Source: Bacteroidales bacterium
Lineage (GTDB): Bacteria > Bacteroidota > Bacteroidia > Bacteroidales > JAADJA01
Direction of reading: 5' to 3'
Assembly (NCBI GenBank): GCA_020052415.1
Contig: JAGVPB010000021.1
Coordinates: forward strand, 46,935 to 110,934
DNA length: 64,000 nucleotides
Shown one piece after another: positions 8,916-17,877 of this stretch. Each line of letters begins with the position of its first letter. Position 1 is the first letter of the stretch. Under the pieces are notes generated by a model that saw only the letters and a program-made list of their open reading frames with translations, made no database searches and was not told the origin of the DNA. The translations under genes were made by a program, and so were the position numbers.

Positions 8916-10658
8916 ATGAAAAGAATTATACTTTGCATTGCGCTTGCAACCATTAACCTTGCAGTTTATTCGCAGGAACCTATCATCGGCGAGACTTATT
9001 ATGATCTTCAAACCAACGGTTCGTGCCAGAACAGGATTTATGTTTACGAGGATGGAACTATCGGCACCACATGGACAAGAGGAATGGAATATTTTTCTTT
9101 TGTTGACCGTGGCACCGGTTATAATTATTTCGACGGCAGCGTTTGGCAGCCCTGGCCTGAAGAAAGGATTGAAAACCAGCGCTGTGGTTGGCCATCGTAT
9201 GCTCCTTATGGTGAGAGTGGTGAACTCGTGGTAGCTCATCTTTCTGGCGCAGATACAGTAGGATTATTATTCAACAAAAGAACTATCAAGGGCACAGGTG
9301 GCTGGACTGAATCTTTATTCACCGGCCCTGTTGGCAATGAGACATTATTATGGCCAAGGATGGTGACGGGTGGTTTGAACCATGAACACATTTTTCTGAT
9401 TGCGTTTTCTTCCCCTGAAGCCAATGGCGGAGATCCCTACCAAGGTCTAGATGGCGCATTGCTTTATTCCCGCTCGATAAATGGCGGGAACTCATGGGAT
9501 ATTCAGAACCAAATATTCCCGGGAATGGATTCTACGGAATACAATGGCTTTGCAGGCGACTGCTATGCTATTGCTGAACCAAAAGACAATATAATTGCTT
9601 TTGTTGTTGGTTCTTTCAGAACAGATATGTTTTTGATGAAATCAATTGATTATGGCCAGACATTTGAAAAAACCATTATCTGGGACAATCCTTATGATAC
9701 CATCCTTCCGGCGGATACTTTTTATTGTGTTGACGGCTCAGTTGCTGTTGCTTTGGATGTAAGCGGGAAAGCACATGTTGTATTTGGAATTACGAATCTC
9801 TGGTACAATGGTGGTTGGTATGGTGACAGATCAATTGACGGTATAGGATACTGGAATGAAGACCGCCCGGTATTTTCATCCGAAGTCAATGCCTTAAATC
9901 CTACCGGCGGTCCGGGCAGTGAGATGGTGACCGACTACAACCTGATAGGATGGGCTCAGGATATAACCGGAGATGGTATAGTTACATATTCTCCCTATAA
10001 TTCATTCGGCTATTGTAACCACTATAGTGTTTCAAGCATGGTACAGCTTGTGACTGATGACCAGAACAGGATTTTCATCTTTTATACTTCCGTTACTGAA
10101 ACCTATAACAACGGCATTGATAATTACCGGAGATTATGGTCACGATCTTCATTGAATGGGGGTGAAACCTGGGGGCAATTCTATCACTTTTTTGCAGATG
10201 ATACGACCACTATTTTCAATGAATATGCTTTTCCTTCCTGTGCTGCCCGGTCGGATGATTATATTCATCTTGTGGCAATGATCGATATGGCACCCGGTAT
10301 TTACAATTGTCCGGAAGAAAATTATTATGAAAATAACTTTCAATATATTAAGGTTTCGAAAGTGGATATTGTCGGTATTGAACCGGTCATTGAAAAGCCT
10401 GGATTTGAGGTTTCTCAGAACTTTCCCAATCCTTTCTCTGAATCCACTCTTGTTAAAGTCAACCTTTCCGTACCTGCCAATCTGACCCTCGATATCCTGA
10501 ATTTATTAGGGCAAAAAGTTGGTCCGACAAAATATTTCAATGGATTAACAGGAAACAATAACCTGAAGATTGAAAGAGCAAACCTTTCGCCGGGTGTGTA
10601 TTATTATAATGTAAGAGCCGGGGAAAACTCGGTGACAAAAAAAATGATCGTTAAATAA
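8916..10658 (+). CDS. Secreted Asp-box beta-propeller protein with T9SS sorting domain, paralog 4 of 6 (short subtype)
   Basis: At 580 aa this is the shortest of the six. The signal peptide (MKRIILCIALATINLAVYSQ) runs almost directly into the propeller body, without the approximately 30-residue linker seen in paralogs 1, 2, 3 and 5. It shares with paralog 6 the phrases YDLQTNGSCQNRIY, SGADTVGLLFNKR and GQFYHFFADD. The FYCxDGAHSL motif is replaced by FYCVDGSVAVAL. Asp boxes are weaker (SINGGNSWD, SIDYGQTFE, SLNGGETWG). The acidic loop is AQDITGDGIV. The sorting domain (NFPNPFSESTLV to KKMIVK) is intact. The next gene starts 11 bp downstream, so paralogs 4-6 look like one transcript. Confidence 0.82.
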   Translation: MKRIILCIALATINLAVYSQEPIIGETYYDLQTNGSCQNRIYVYEDGTIGTTWTRGMEYFSFVDRGTGYNYFDGSVWQPWPEERIENQRCGWPSYAPYGESGELVVAHLSGADTVGLLFNKRTIKGTGGWTESLFTGPVGNETLLWPRMVTGGLNHEHIFLIAFSSPEANGGDPYQGLDGALLYSRSINGGNSWDIQNQIFPGMDSTEYNGFAGDCYAIAEPKDNIIAFVVGSFRTDMFLMKSIDYGQTFEKTIIWDNPYDTILPADTFYCVDGSVAVALDVSGKAHVVFGITNLWYNGGWYGDRSIDGIGYWNEDRPVFSSEVNALNPTGGPGSEMVTDYNLIGWAQDITGDGIVTYSPYNSFGYCNHYSVSSMVQLVTDDQNRIFIFYTSVTETYNNGIDNYRRLWSRSSLNGGETWGQFYHFFADDTTTIFNEYAFPSCAARSDDYIHLVAMIDMAPGIYNCPEENYYENNFQYIKVSKVDIVGIEPVIEKPGFEVSQNFPNPFSESTLVKVNLSVPANLTLDILNLLGQKVGPTKYFNGLTGNNNLKIERANLSPGVYYYNVRAGENSVTKKMIVK

Positions 10659-10669
10659 AATTCTGAATT

Positions 10670-12529
10670 ATGAAAACAGAAGTATTTATTTCAGCATGTG
10701 TATTGATCAGCCTTACCGGCTTTTCCCAAAAAAGGGTGATGATCTCAAAGGAATGGCAGAATTATGGAGTAAGAATTGATAATTATGTTAAACAAAATCC
10801 GGAAGAACAACAATTAATACTTCCCTTAAAAAACAGTTGTCTCCTTGAAGAGGATATAGGTACAACCTATTACGACCTCCAAACCATGGCAAGCACACAA
10901 AAGCGTATTCATGTATTCGATGACGGCACTATGGGTGCGGTTTGGACAATGGGATTTGATTATACGGCTTTTTGGGACAGGGGCACAGGATATAATTATT
11001 ACGACGGAGCAAGCTGGGGGCCTTTTCCTGATAGTATTATTGAATCGAATCGTTCGGGCTGGCCTGAATATGCTCCTTATGGTGAGAATGGTGAAATCGT
11101 TGTTTCCCACATTTCAGGGGCGGGTGAAGCAGAAGGGCTAACCTTATTAAAGCGTGAAAACAAAGGGACCGGAGATTGGGAGGAATTAAATTTTCTTGGC
11201 CCTCCTGATTGTGAAGATTTAAAGTGGCCGCGAATTGCCACAGGAGGGGTCAGCAATTCGGTGATCCATTTATTAGCAGTTACTGCTCCCACTTCTAATT
11301 GTGGATTTCCATATCAGGGTCAGGAGGTTGCCATATTGTATTCACGATCATTCGATGGAGGAGGTAACTGGAATCCGGAAAACTATGTAATACCAGATAT
11401 AGACAGCAGCTACTATAACGGATTTAGCGCTGATGTTTATGAAATAAGAGCCGATGGCGACAATGTAGGAATTTTGATCGGGGACCCATGGATTGGTTTG
11501 CTGTTGCTAAAATCAACGGACGGAGGAGATACCTGGACAAAAACGATCATCTGGGATCATCCCTATCCATTTTGGATAAATGGTCAGGAGACGGATACCT
11601 TTTATTGTGCCGATGGAGCCCACAGCCTGGATTTTGATGATAATGGAATTACTCATGTTGTATTCGGCATTAACCGGACTTATTCAGATGCTGCAGGATC
11701 ATACTGGTTTCCTGCCGTGGATGGTATCGGTTACTGGAACGAAAACAGACCCACGTTTTCAAATAATCTCAATGCTTTAAGTCCTTACGGAGATCCCGGA
11801 TCAGAGCTGGAAGAAAATTACAGCCTGATAGGCTGGACACAGGATGTGAATCAAAACGGACAACTCGATATCCTGGAGGACTGGGGTAGATATTACTTAG
11901 GTTTTTCGAGTATGCCACAGATTATTTTTGATGAGAGCTCGAATATTCTGGTCTTAGTTTTCTCTTCTGTGACCGAGACATACGATAACGGAGCTCAGAA
12001 TTACAGACATTTGTGGATGAGAGGGTCTCCCAATGGTTCATGGTGGGGGGCTTTTCATGATTTAACGAATGATCTTTCTCACCTTTATGATGAATGCGTA
12101 TTTCCTTCACTTGCTACTTTTTCTGATGATGCCTATTATTTGACTTACCAACGCGACAATGAGCCCGGACTTGCTGTGAGAGGTGATTTAGATGAGTACA
12201 CAGAAAATCAAATTACTTTCATGACAACATATTTAGGTGTGGGTTTCAATGAAAAAGAAATATCAGGTGAAATCCTCAGTGTTAGCCAGAACCAGCCCAA
12301 TCCGTTCAGGGGTGAAACGAAAGTAAAGGTTGAGCTTTTTGAATCCGCTAATGTATCCCTTACGATGACAACTCTGACAGGCCAGAAGGTGCAGGAACTA
12401 AATAAAGGTCCTCTTCAGCCGGGAGTAAATATTATCACCATCGATGCGGCAGGACTCAAGCCCGGGGTTTATTTCTATACGGTAAAAGCCGGGGATAACT
12501 CCATAACGAAAAAAATGATCATCAAATAA
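10670..12529 (+). CDS. Secreted Asp-box beta-propeller protein with T9SS sorting domain, paralog 5 of 6
   Basis: The 619-aa protein has an N-terminus MKTEVFISACVLISLTGFSQ, then KRVMISKEWQNYG, which echoes the SKEQRNY segment of paralog 1. Like paralog 1 it has a degenerate third Asp box (RGSPNGSWW) and the phrase LAVRGDLDEYT near the sorting domain. Clear Asp boxes are SFDGGGNWN and STDGGDTWT. The conserved loop is TQDVNQNGQLD. The sorting domain runs from NQPNPFRGETKV to KKMIIK. So a paralog-1-like gene is sandwiched between two short-subtype genes (4 and 6), which argues against simple serial head-to-tail duplication. Spacers of 11 bp on both sides indicate co-transcription. Confidence 0.82.
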   Translation: MKTEVFISACVLISLTGFSQKRVMISKEWQNYGVRIDNYVKQNPEEQQLILPLKNSCLLEEDIGTTYYDLQTMASTQKRIHVFDDGTMGAVWTMGFDYTAFWDRGTGYNYYDGASWGPFPDSIIESNRSGWPEYAPYGENGEIVVSHISGAGEAEGLTLLKRENKGTGDWEELNFLGPPDCEDLKWPRIATGGVSNSVIHLLAVTAPTSNCGFPYQGQEVAILYSRSFDGGGNWNPENYVIPDIDSSYYNGFSADVYEIRADGDNVGILIGDPWIGLLLLKSTDGGDTWTKTIIWDHPYPFWINGQETDTFYCADGAHSLDFDDNGITHVVFGINRTYSDAAGSYWFPAVDGIGYWNENRPTFSNNLNALSPYGDPGSELEENYSLIGWTQDVNQNGQLDILEDWGRYYLGFSSMPQIIFDESSNILVLVFSSVTETYDNGAQNYRHLWMRGSPNGSWWGAFHDLTNDLSHLYDECVFPSLATFSDDAYYLTYQRDNEPGLAVRGDLDEYTENQITFMTTYLGVGFNEKEISGEILSVSQNQPNPFRGETKVKVELFESANVSLTMTTLTGQKVQELNKGPLQPGVNIITIDAAGLKPGVYFYTVKAGDNSITKKMIIK

Positions 12530-12540
12530 AATCCAGAATT

Positions 12541-14349
12541 ATGAAAAGAACAATTTTATCCACAGCATTATCAGTATTTGTGTTGATCCTTTTTGCACAG
12601 TTTCCAACCCAGCCGGTTTCGATTTTGAATCCTGTCGAAGATACAATCGGGGAATCCATTTACGATCTCCAGACAAATGCGTCATGCCAGAACCGGATTT
12701 ACCTTTTTGACGACGGCACCATCGGGGCCACCTGGACGAGAGGGATGGAAGAAACAACAGCTTTTAATGACCGTGGTACAGGCTATAATTATTATGATGG
12801 AAGCACTTGGCAATCCTGGCCGGAAGAAAGGATCGAGAGCATGAGAACGGGCTGGCCTTCGTATGCTCCTTATGGTGAAGGAGGTGAAATAGTGGCGGCT
12901 CATATTTCAGGTGCAGATACCATTGGTTTATTATTCAATAAAAGAAACATCAAAGGCTCAGGAGAGTGGGTTGAATTTTTATTTACCGGCCCTGCAGGTC
13001 ATGAACTATTATTGTGGCCAAGAATGGTCACCGGAGGCACTGATCATAGCAATATTTGCCTGATTGCAATGACTGCTCCTGTGGCCAATGGTGGTGCGTT
13101 ATTCCAGGGAATGGACGGTGCATTGCTTTATTCCCGCTCAACCGATGGCGGAGAAACCTGGGATATTCAGAATCAATTATTGCCAGGAATGGATTCGAAC
13201 TTATATACCGGATTTTACAGGGACGGCTATGCTTTTGCTGAGCCTGAAAATAATATTGTCGCCTTTGTGGTAGGTTCTTATCAGAGCGACTTTTTCCTTA
13301 TGAAATCAACTGATCAAGGCCAGACATTTACAAAAACTATTATCTGGGATAATCCTTACGACCTGGTTAGTCCAACATTTCCAACCGATACCTTTTATTC
13401 CGTAGATGGCTCATTAGCTGTTGCCTTGGATAATGAAGGAATGGCTCATGTGGCTTTTGGAATCGTCAAAACGTGGTATGTTTATTATGATGAAGGTTGG
13501 GCATTTGATAAATTGACTGATGGAGTGGGTTACTGGAATGAAACCATGGAAACATTTTCCTCCAACCCGAATGCACTTGATCCGTCCTGCGGACCGGAAA
13601 GCGAGCTGGTGCAGGATGTAAGCCTTATTGGCTGGACACAGGATTTGAACGGAAATGGGGTGATGGATATCCTTGGTGACGTAACCCCTTATTCATGTTT
13701 TTATTTTTCAATGGGAATTTCAAGTATGGTTCAGCTTGTAATAGATAGTCAAAACCGGTTATTTCTTGTCTATACCTCTCTCACCGAATCATACAATGAT
13801 GGGACAAGAGATTACCGGCGTATATGGTTGAGATCTTCATTAGACGGAGGACAAAACTGGGGACAGTTTTATCACTTGGATGGCGATGATTCAACATCCA
13901 TTTACACAGACTATGCATTTCCTTCATGTGCTGCGATTTCGGATGAGAAAATTTATTTAACCTTTATGGGAGATATCGGGGCGGGGATGTATTGTATTGG
14001 GGATCTGTGTCCACCGGATGAAAATTTTATTTATTTTACTACTGTTCCGAAAGATGAAATCGTAGGCATAAATCCAGCAGGATCAGAGCCTAACTTCGAA
14101 GTTTCTCAAAACTTCCCGAATCCGTTTTCAGAATCGAGCATGATCCATGTGAACCTGGTTGAGCCTACTGAACTCAATGTTGACATTATTAATCTGATGG
14201 GGCAAAAGGTAGCTGAATCTCAATATATAAAAGGGAAAACCGGGATAAATACGATCAAGATAGAGAGGAAGGATTTGTCGCCGGGGGTTTATTTTTACAA
14301 TGTTAAAACAGATCAATCGTCGATTCGTCATAAAATGATTATTGAATAG
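12541..14349 (+). CDS. Secreted Asp-box beta-propeller protein with T9SS sorting domain, paralog 6 of 6 (short subtype)
   Basis: The 602-aa protein has a signal peptide MKRTILSTALSVFVLILFAQ and belongs with paralog 4 (YDLQTNASCQNRIY, SGADTIGLLFNKR, FTGPAGHELLLWPRMVTGG). Asp-box-like sites are STDGGETWD, STDQGQTFT and SLDGGQNWG. The acidic loop is TQDLNGNGVMD. Near the C-terminus a short cysteine pair (YCIGDLCPPDE) occupies the position of the NCPEEN stretch in paralog 4. The sorting domain runs from NFPNPFSESSMI to RHKMIIE, where the usual KKM is HKM. It is the last gene of the array. Only small CCCTTCGGG hairpins follow before the dnaG upstream region. Confidence 0.82.
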   Translation: MKRTILSTALSVFVLILFAQFPTQPVSILNPVEDTIGESIYDLQTNASCQNRIYLFDDGTIGATWTRGMEETTAFNDRGTGYNYYDGSTWQSWPEERIESMRTGWPSYAPYGEGGEIVAAHISGADTIGLLFNKRNIKGSGEWVEFLFTGPAGHELLLWPRMVTGGTDHSNICLIAMTAPVANGGALFQGMDGALLYSRSTDGGETWDIQNQLLPGMDSNLYTGFYRDGYAFAEPENNIVAFVVGSYQSDFFLMKSTDQGQTFTKTIIWDNPYDLVSPTFPTDTFYSVDGSLAVALDNEGMAHVAFGIVKTWYVYYDEGWAFDKLTDGVGYWNETMETFSSNPNALDPSCGPESELVQDVSLIGWTQDLNGNGVMDILGDVTPYSCFYFSMGISSMVQLVIDSQNRLFLVYTSLTESYNDGTRDYRRIWLRSSLDGGQNWGQFYHLDGDDSTSIYTDYAFPSCAAISDEKIYLTFMGDIGAGMYCIGDLCPPDENFIYFTTVPKDEIVGINPAGSEPNFEVSQNFPNPFSESSMIHVNLVEPTELNVDIINLMGQKVAESQYIKGKTGINTIKIERKDLSPGVYFYNVKTDQSSIRHKMIIE

Positions 14350-14381
14350 TAATAATGTTTTTTGCGGCTTTGAAAATATAT

Positions 14382-14447
14382 CACCCCTTCGGGGTTTGAC
14401 GTAGATATGTAATCTTATTTACTACAATAATGACATCCCTTCGGGAT
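14382..14447. repeat. Two small CCCTTCGGG hairpins
   Basis: ACCCCTTCGGGGT (14383-14395) and ATCCCTTCGGGAT (14435-14447) are short palindromes with a TTC/TTCG loop, 40 bp apart. Neither is followed by a long T-run, though the first has TTT and could end transcription of paralogs 4-6. Short palindromes of this kind are common between genes in this phylum. Confidence 0.5.
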
Positions 14448-14514
14448 TATAAAATGCCGGAAAGCAAAAATTCATCATCCCATTAATTGTCTTGCTACTT
14501 ACTGATACTATTTC

Positions 14515-14780
14515 CAAATTACCCGATTTACCCATTTCAACCATTTCAACCAGTTCATCCGATTCTGTCCACGAATTTCACGAATTACACAAATCTACCG
14601 ATTTAACCAGTTTAACCGATTCAACCAAACAAACAAATTAAGTCGGCAATCTGCAGTCCACAGTCGGTCTCGCCGCCGGCGAAAGCAATCAACCAATTCA
14701 ACCCATTTAACCTAATTAACCCAATTAACCAGATAACCATTTAACTCAATTAACCTAATCAACCCAATTAACCTTTTTAC
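14515..14780 (+). repeat. Degenerate AACCnaatt repeat array upstream of dnaG
   Basis: This non-coding stretch is built of short units AACC + 4-5 A/T-rich bases, mostly 9 nt apart. It is interrupted by AGTCGGCAA (14641-14649) and CAGTCGGTCTCGCC (14661-14674). The array runs directly into the -7 element of dnaG. A related array, in the same orientation relative to its gene, lies upstream of queA (55984-56165). The two share ACCGATTTAACCAGTT exactly (14597-14612). Confidence 0.7.
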
Positions 14781-14788
14781 TAATTTCG
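14781..14788 (+). promoter_or_regulatory. Possible -7 element for dnaG
   Basis: TAATTTCG (one mismatch to TAnnTTTG) ends 4 bp before the ATG of dnaG, so the transcript would be leaderless or nearly so. Confidence 0.4.
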
Positions 14789-14792
14789 CCCA

Positions 14793-16751
14793 ATGATTAC
14801 CCGCGACACTATACAAACCATTATCGAAACCGCCCGCATCGAGGAGGTGGTCAGCGACTTCGTAACCCTGAGAAAGCGCGGTGTAAACATGCTCGGCCTT
14901 TGCCCTTTTCATAATGAGAAAACGCCTTCTTTCACCGTTTCACCTGCAAAAGGAATTTACAAATGTTTCGGTTGCGGAAAAGCCGGAAATTCTGTGAATT
15001 TTGTGATGGAGCATGAGCACTATACCTATCCCGAAGCTCTCCGGTTCCTGGCAAAAAAATACAACATCGAAATCGAGGAAGCCGAGCAAACACCGGAGCA
15101 AATCCAGGAGATAAACGAAAAGGAGAGTTTGTACGCGGTAACGGCGTTCGCACAGAAATTCTTTACGGAGCAGCTTTTTCAAACCGAAGAGGGAAAGTCG
15201 GTTGGTCTTACTTATTTTAAGAACCGGGAATTCCGTGAAAACATCATGGAGATGTTTCAGCTTGGCTACAGTCCCGATGCATGGGAGGCATTCACACAGA
15301 CAGCAATAAAAAATGGTTACAACCTGGAATTTTTAGTAAAATCAGGATTAATCATCGAAAAAGACGGAAAGCATTTCGACAGGTTCAGTGCACGGGTTAT
15401 CTTTCCGATCCACAACCTTTCGGGAAGGGTCATCGGCTTTGGCGGAAGGATCTTAAAAAAAGACGAAAAGAAAGCGAAATATATCAATTCGCCGGAGTCG
15501 GACATTTACAATAAGAGCCAGGTTCTGTATGGGATTTATTTCGCGAGGAATGCCATCATCAAAAAAGACAACTGCTACCTCGTAGAAGGTTACACGGATG
15601 TGATCTCCCTTGTCCAGGCCGGCTTCGAAAATGTGGTTGCTTCTTCCGGGACTTCCCTTACTACCGATCAGATAAGGCTGATCAAACGCTATACGCCCAA
15701 TATCACCATTCTGTATGACGGCGATGAAGCCGGCCTGAAAGCTTCCTTCCGCGGTATTGATATGATACTCGAACAGGGAATGAATGTGAAGATCGTGATG
15801 TTTCCCGACGGAGAGGATCCTGATTCTTTTGTAAGAACCCACCGCTCTATTGAAGTTGAAGAGTTCCTTGATAAAAAATCGAATGATTTTATCCGGTTCA
15901 AGACAAATATCCTTCTTAAGGATGTCCAGGACGATCCCATCAAAAAGGCGGGCTTGATAAGGGAAATTGTTCAGTCAATCGCGCTGATACCCGATGCCAT
16001 CATCCGTTCGGTTTATGTGAAAGAATGTTCCGCAACCATGGACATGGCCGAACAAACCCTGATGAATGAACTGAATAAGCTTTTGCGTAAAAAGTTTAAA
16101 CACACCACCGGTCAGGCTATTCCGGAGGAAATAATTCCCACTCCTGAACAGCCCGACGAAAAGCAGGTCGAAACAGATCACCACAATACTGAATTCCAGG
16201 AAAAAGATATCATCCGGCTGCTGCTGACTTATAGCCGGGAGAACCTTGAATTCAGCGAGAAGGATGAACACAATCATCCTGTTACGGTGGCTGTTAATGT
16301 TGCTAAATTTATCGTAGATGATATAAAAAATGATGAAATCATGTTTTCTAACCCTGTCTATCAAAAGGTATTCGATGAATATGCTGAATTCATTTCGAGG
16401 GAAGATATCCCTGATGAAAAATATTTCATCAATCACAACAGCAAGAAGGTATCCGCGGCTGTTATTGACCTTTTAACTTCGCCCTACGAACTGAGCGAAA
16501 ACTGGGAACTTGTTGCGAGGATAGAAGTGGTTACTGAGAGCCGGAACCTGAAGGATGCCATTGTACATTCGGTTTTGTCGTTTAAAGCAAAAAAAATCGA
16601 GCAACTGATATCCGAAAGCCAGCTTGAAATAAAAAAAGCCCAGGATGAGGAAAACTATGAGGAAATCCCTTTGTTACTGAATAAGCAAAAAGACCTAAAA
16701 ACCATCAGCAGAGACATCAACCGGCAATTGGGGAGGATTGTGACGAGATAA
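14793..16751 (+). CDS. dnaG: DNA primase
   Basis: The 652-aa protein makes RNA primers at the replication fork. Its N-terminal zinc-binding domain shows C37-P-F-H40 and C58-F-G-C61, the CHC2 arrangement. The catalytic core follows (PIHNLSGRVIGFGGR), then the TOPRIM motif with the acidic residue in LVEGYTDV and the DGD in LYDGDEAG. The C-terminal part, about residues 440-652, should contact the DnaB helicase and is less conserved. The length is typical of Bacteroidota primases. The start MITRDTIQTI matches the usual first helix of the family. The gene stands apart from the propeller array and from the regulator gene that follows 122 bp downstream. Confidence 0.95.
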   Translation: MITRDTIQTIIETARIEEVVSDFVTLRKRGVNMLGLCPFHNEKTPSFTVSPAKGIYKCFGCGKAGNSVNFVMEHEHYTYPEALRFLAKKYNIEIEEAEQTPEQIQEINEKESLYAVTAFAQKFFTEQLFQTEEGKSVGLTYFKNREFRENIMEMFQLGYSPDAWEAFTQTAIKNGYNLEFLVKSGLIIEKDGKHFDRFSARVIFPIHNLSGRVIGFGGRILKKDEKKAKYINSPESDIYNKSQVLYGIYFARNAIIKKDNCYLVEGYTDVISLVQAGFENVVASSGTSLTTDQIRLIKRYTPNITILYDGDEAGLKASFRGIDMILEQGMNVKIVMFPDGEDPDSFVRTHRSIEVEEFLDKKSNDFIRFKTNILLKDVQDDPIKKAGLIREIVQSIALIPDAIIRSVYVKECSATMDMAEQTLMNELNKLLRKKFKHTTGQAIPEEIIPTPEQPDEKQVETDHHNTEFQEKDIIRLLLTYSRENLEFSEKDEHNHPVTVAVNVAKFIVDDIKNDEIMFSNPVYQKVFDEYAEFISREDIPDEKYFINHNSKKVSAAVIDLLTSPYELSENWELVARIEVVTESRNLKDAIVHSVLSFKAKKIEQLISESQLEIKKAQDEENYEEIPLLLNKQKDLKTISRDINRQLGRIVTR

Positions 16752-16860
16752 TTATCCGAATTTATTAATTCTTTGAAGCGTTCCTATAGTTAAATATACC
16801 GTTACCGATTCAAAATCAACCATTAGTAAATTTTCAGGCAATTTCTTTAGAATGATAGAT

Positions 16861-16868
16861 TACCTTTG
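16861..16868 (+). promoter_or_regulatory. -7 element giving a leaderless transcript for the LytTR regulator
   Basis: TACCTTTG is an exact TAnnTTTG match ending 5 bp before the ATG at 16874, so the predicted transcript start falls on the start codon. Confidence 0.45.
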
Positions 16869-16873
16869 CAGTA

Positions 16874-17668
16874 ATGAAAAATTATAGCGCCATTATTATT
16901 GATGATGAAAGGAATGTGAGGGAAGCTTTAATGTTTTCCATCAAACAAAACTGTCCCGATATATTTATCAGTGGCGCCGCATCATCGGCTGAGCAGGGCA
17001 GGGAATTGCTGAAAAATTATGAAGTGGACATCATTTTTCTCGATATTTCAATGCCTGTTGAAAATGGCTTTGATTTCCTGAATACCATTGATAAGGAAAA
17101 TTACTGCATCATCTTTACAACCGCCTACGAAGAATTTGCATTGCGGGCTATTAAAGCCAATGCCATTGATTATTTGTTGAAACCTATTAATCCTGTTGAA
17201 CTCAAAGAATCCGTGCGTAAAGCCATAAACTACCTTGAGCTTCGCCTTCACCGGCCCGAAGTGAAACAGGCTTATTTTGAATCGCTCGGAAATCTCTCAG
17301 ACCAGATTCAGTCGGGCAGCAATATTATAAAGAAAATCACTGTGTCGGAACAATTCGGTTTTAAAGTGATCAATGTAGCTGATATTAAATACCTCGAAGC
17401 AGATACGCAGTACACCATCATTTATCTGACCGGCCCGGAACAGATCGTTTCGAGTAAGTCCATCGGTGAATTTGAGCGGATACTCTCCAACCCGGAATTT
17501 TTTCGCATCCATAAATCGGTTATCATTAACCTGAATTACCTGAATGAATATTCGAGCTACCAGGGAAACTATGCAGTGCTTCATGACAAAACAAAACTGC
17601 TGATCTCACGCAGAAGGCTGAATGAATTCAAGGAAAAAGTGAAAGTTTTTGCAAGATTGGTAAATTAA
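16874..17668 (+). CDS. LytTR-family response regulator
   Basis: The 264-aa protein has a receiver domain (residues 1-120) with acidic pair D10-D11, phospho-acceptor D57 in IIFLDISMP, and the K of YLLKPI. A LytTR DNA-binding domain follows (about 155-260; ISEQFGFKVINVADIKYLEAD, then FFRIHKSVIINLNYL). Such regulators usually sit beside a 5TM- or propeller-type sensor with a His_kinase (PF06580) core. Here the obvious partner is the propeller kinase at 20773, but a restriction-modification pair lies between them. A promoter-like TACCTTTG just before the ATG suggests a leaderless mRNA. Targets are unknown. Confidence 0.9.
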   Translation: MKNYSAIIIDDERNVREALMFSIKQNCPDIFISGAASSAEQGRELLKNYEVDIIFLDISMPVENGFDFLNTIDKENYCIIFTTAYEEFALRAIKANAIDYLLKPINPVELKESVRKAINYLELRLHRPEVKQAYFESLGNLSDQIQSGSNIIKKITVSEQFGFKVINVADIKYLEADTQYTIIYLTGPEQIVSSKSIGEFERILSNPEFFRIHKSVIINLNYLNEYSSYQGNYAVLHDKTKLLISRRRLNEFKEKVKVFARLVN

Positions 17669-17834
17669 CCGGATAAATTGCATCACCCTATTTGACAACA
17701 TTGCAACTATAAAAGGATATTGGTTGACATAATACTGTCTACTAAGATTTCGCACCCTTCTCACGACCACCCAACAACAATTTCAATAAAGGAAAAACTT
17801 ACAAAAAGACAACACTATTATCCGATTTATAAGT

Positions 17835-17842
17835 TAAATTTG
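17835..17842 (+). promoter_or_regulatory. Possible -7 element for the restriction-modification genes
   Basis: TAAATTTG matches TAnnTTTG and lies 35 bp before the endonuclease ATG. No -33 TTG at the expected distance. Confidence 0.35.
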
Positions 17843-17877
17843 TGGTTAATATAGTTAAAGAGATTAAGCAATAAAAA

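Noticed and set aside
2834..14349. Calling the six propellers sialidases
   Set aside because: Asp boxes are present, but I could not find the RIP motif or the Arg triad and Tyr/Glu catalytic set, so only the fold type is supported.
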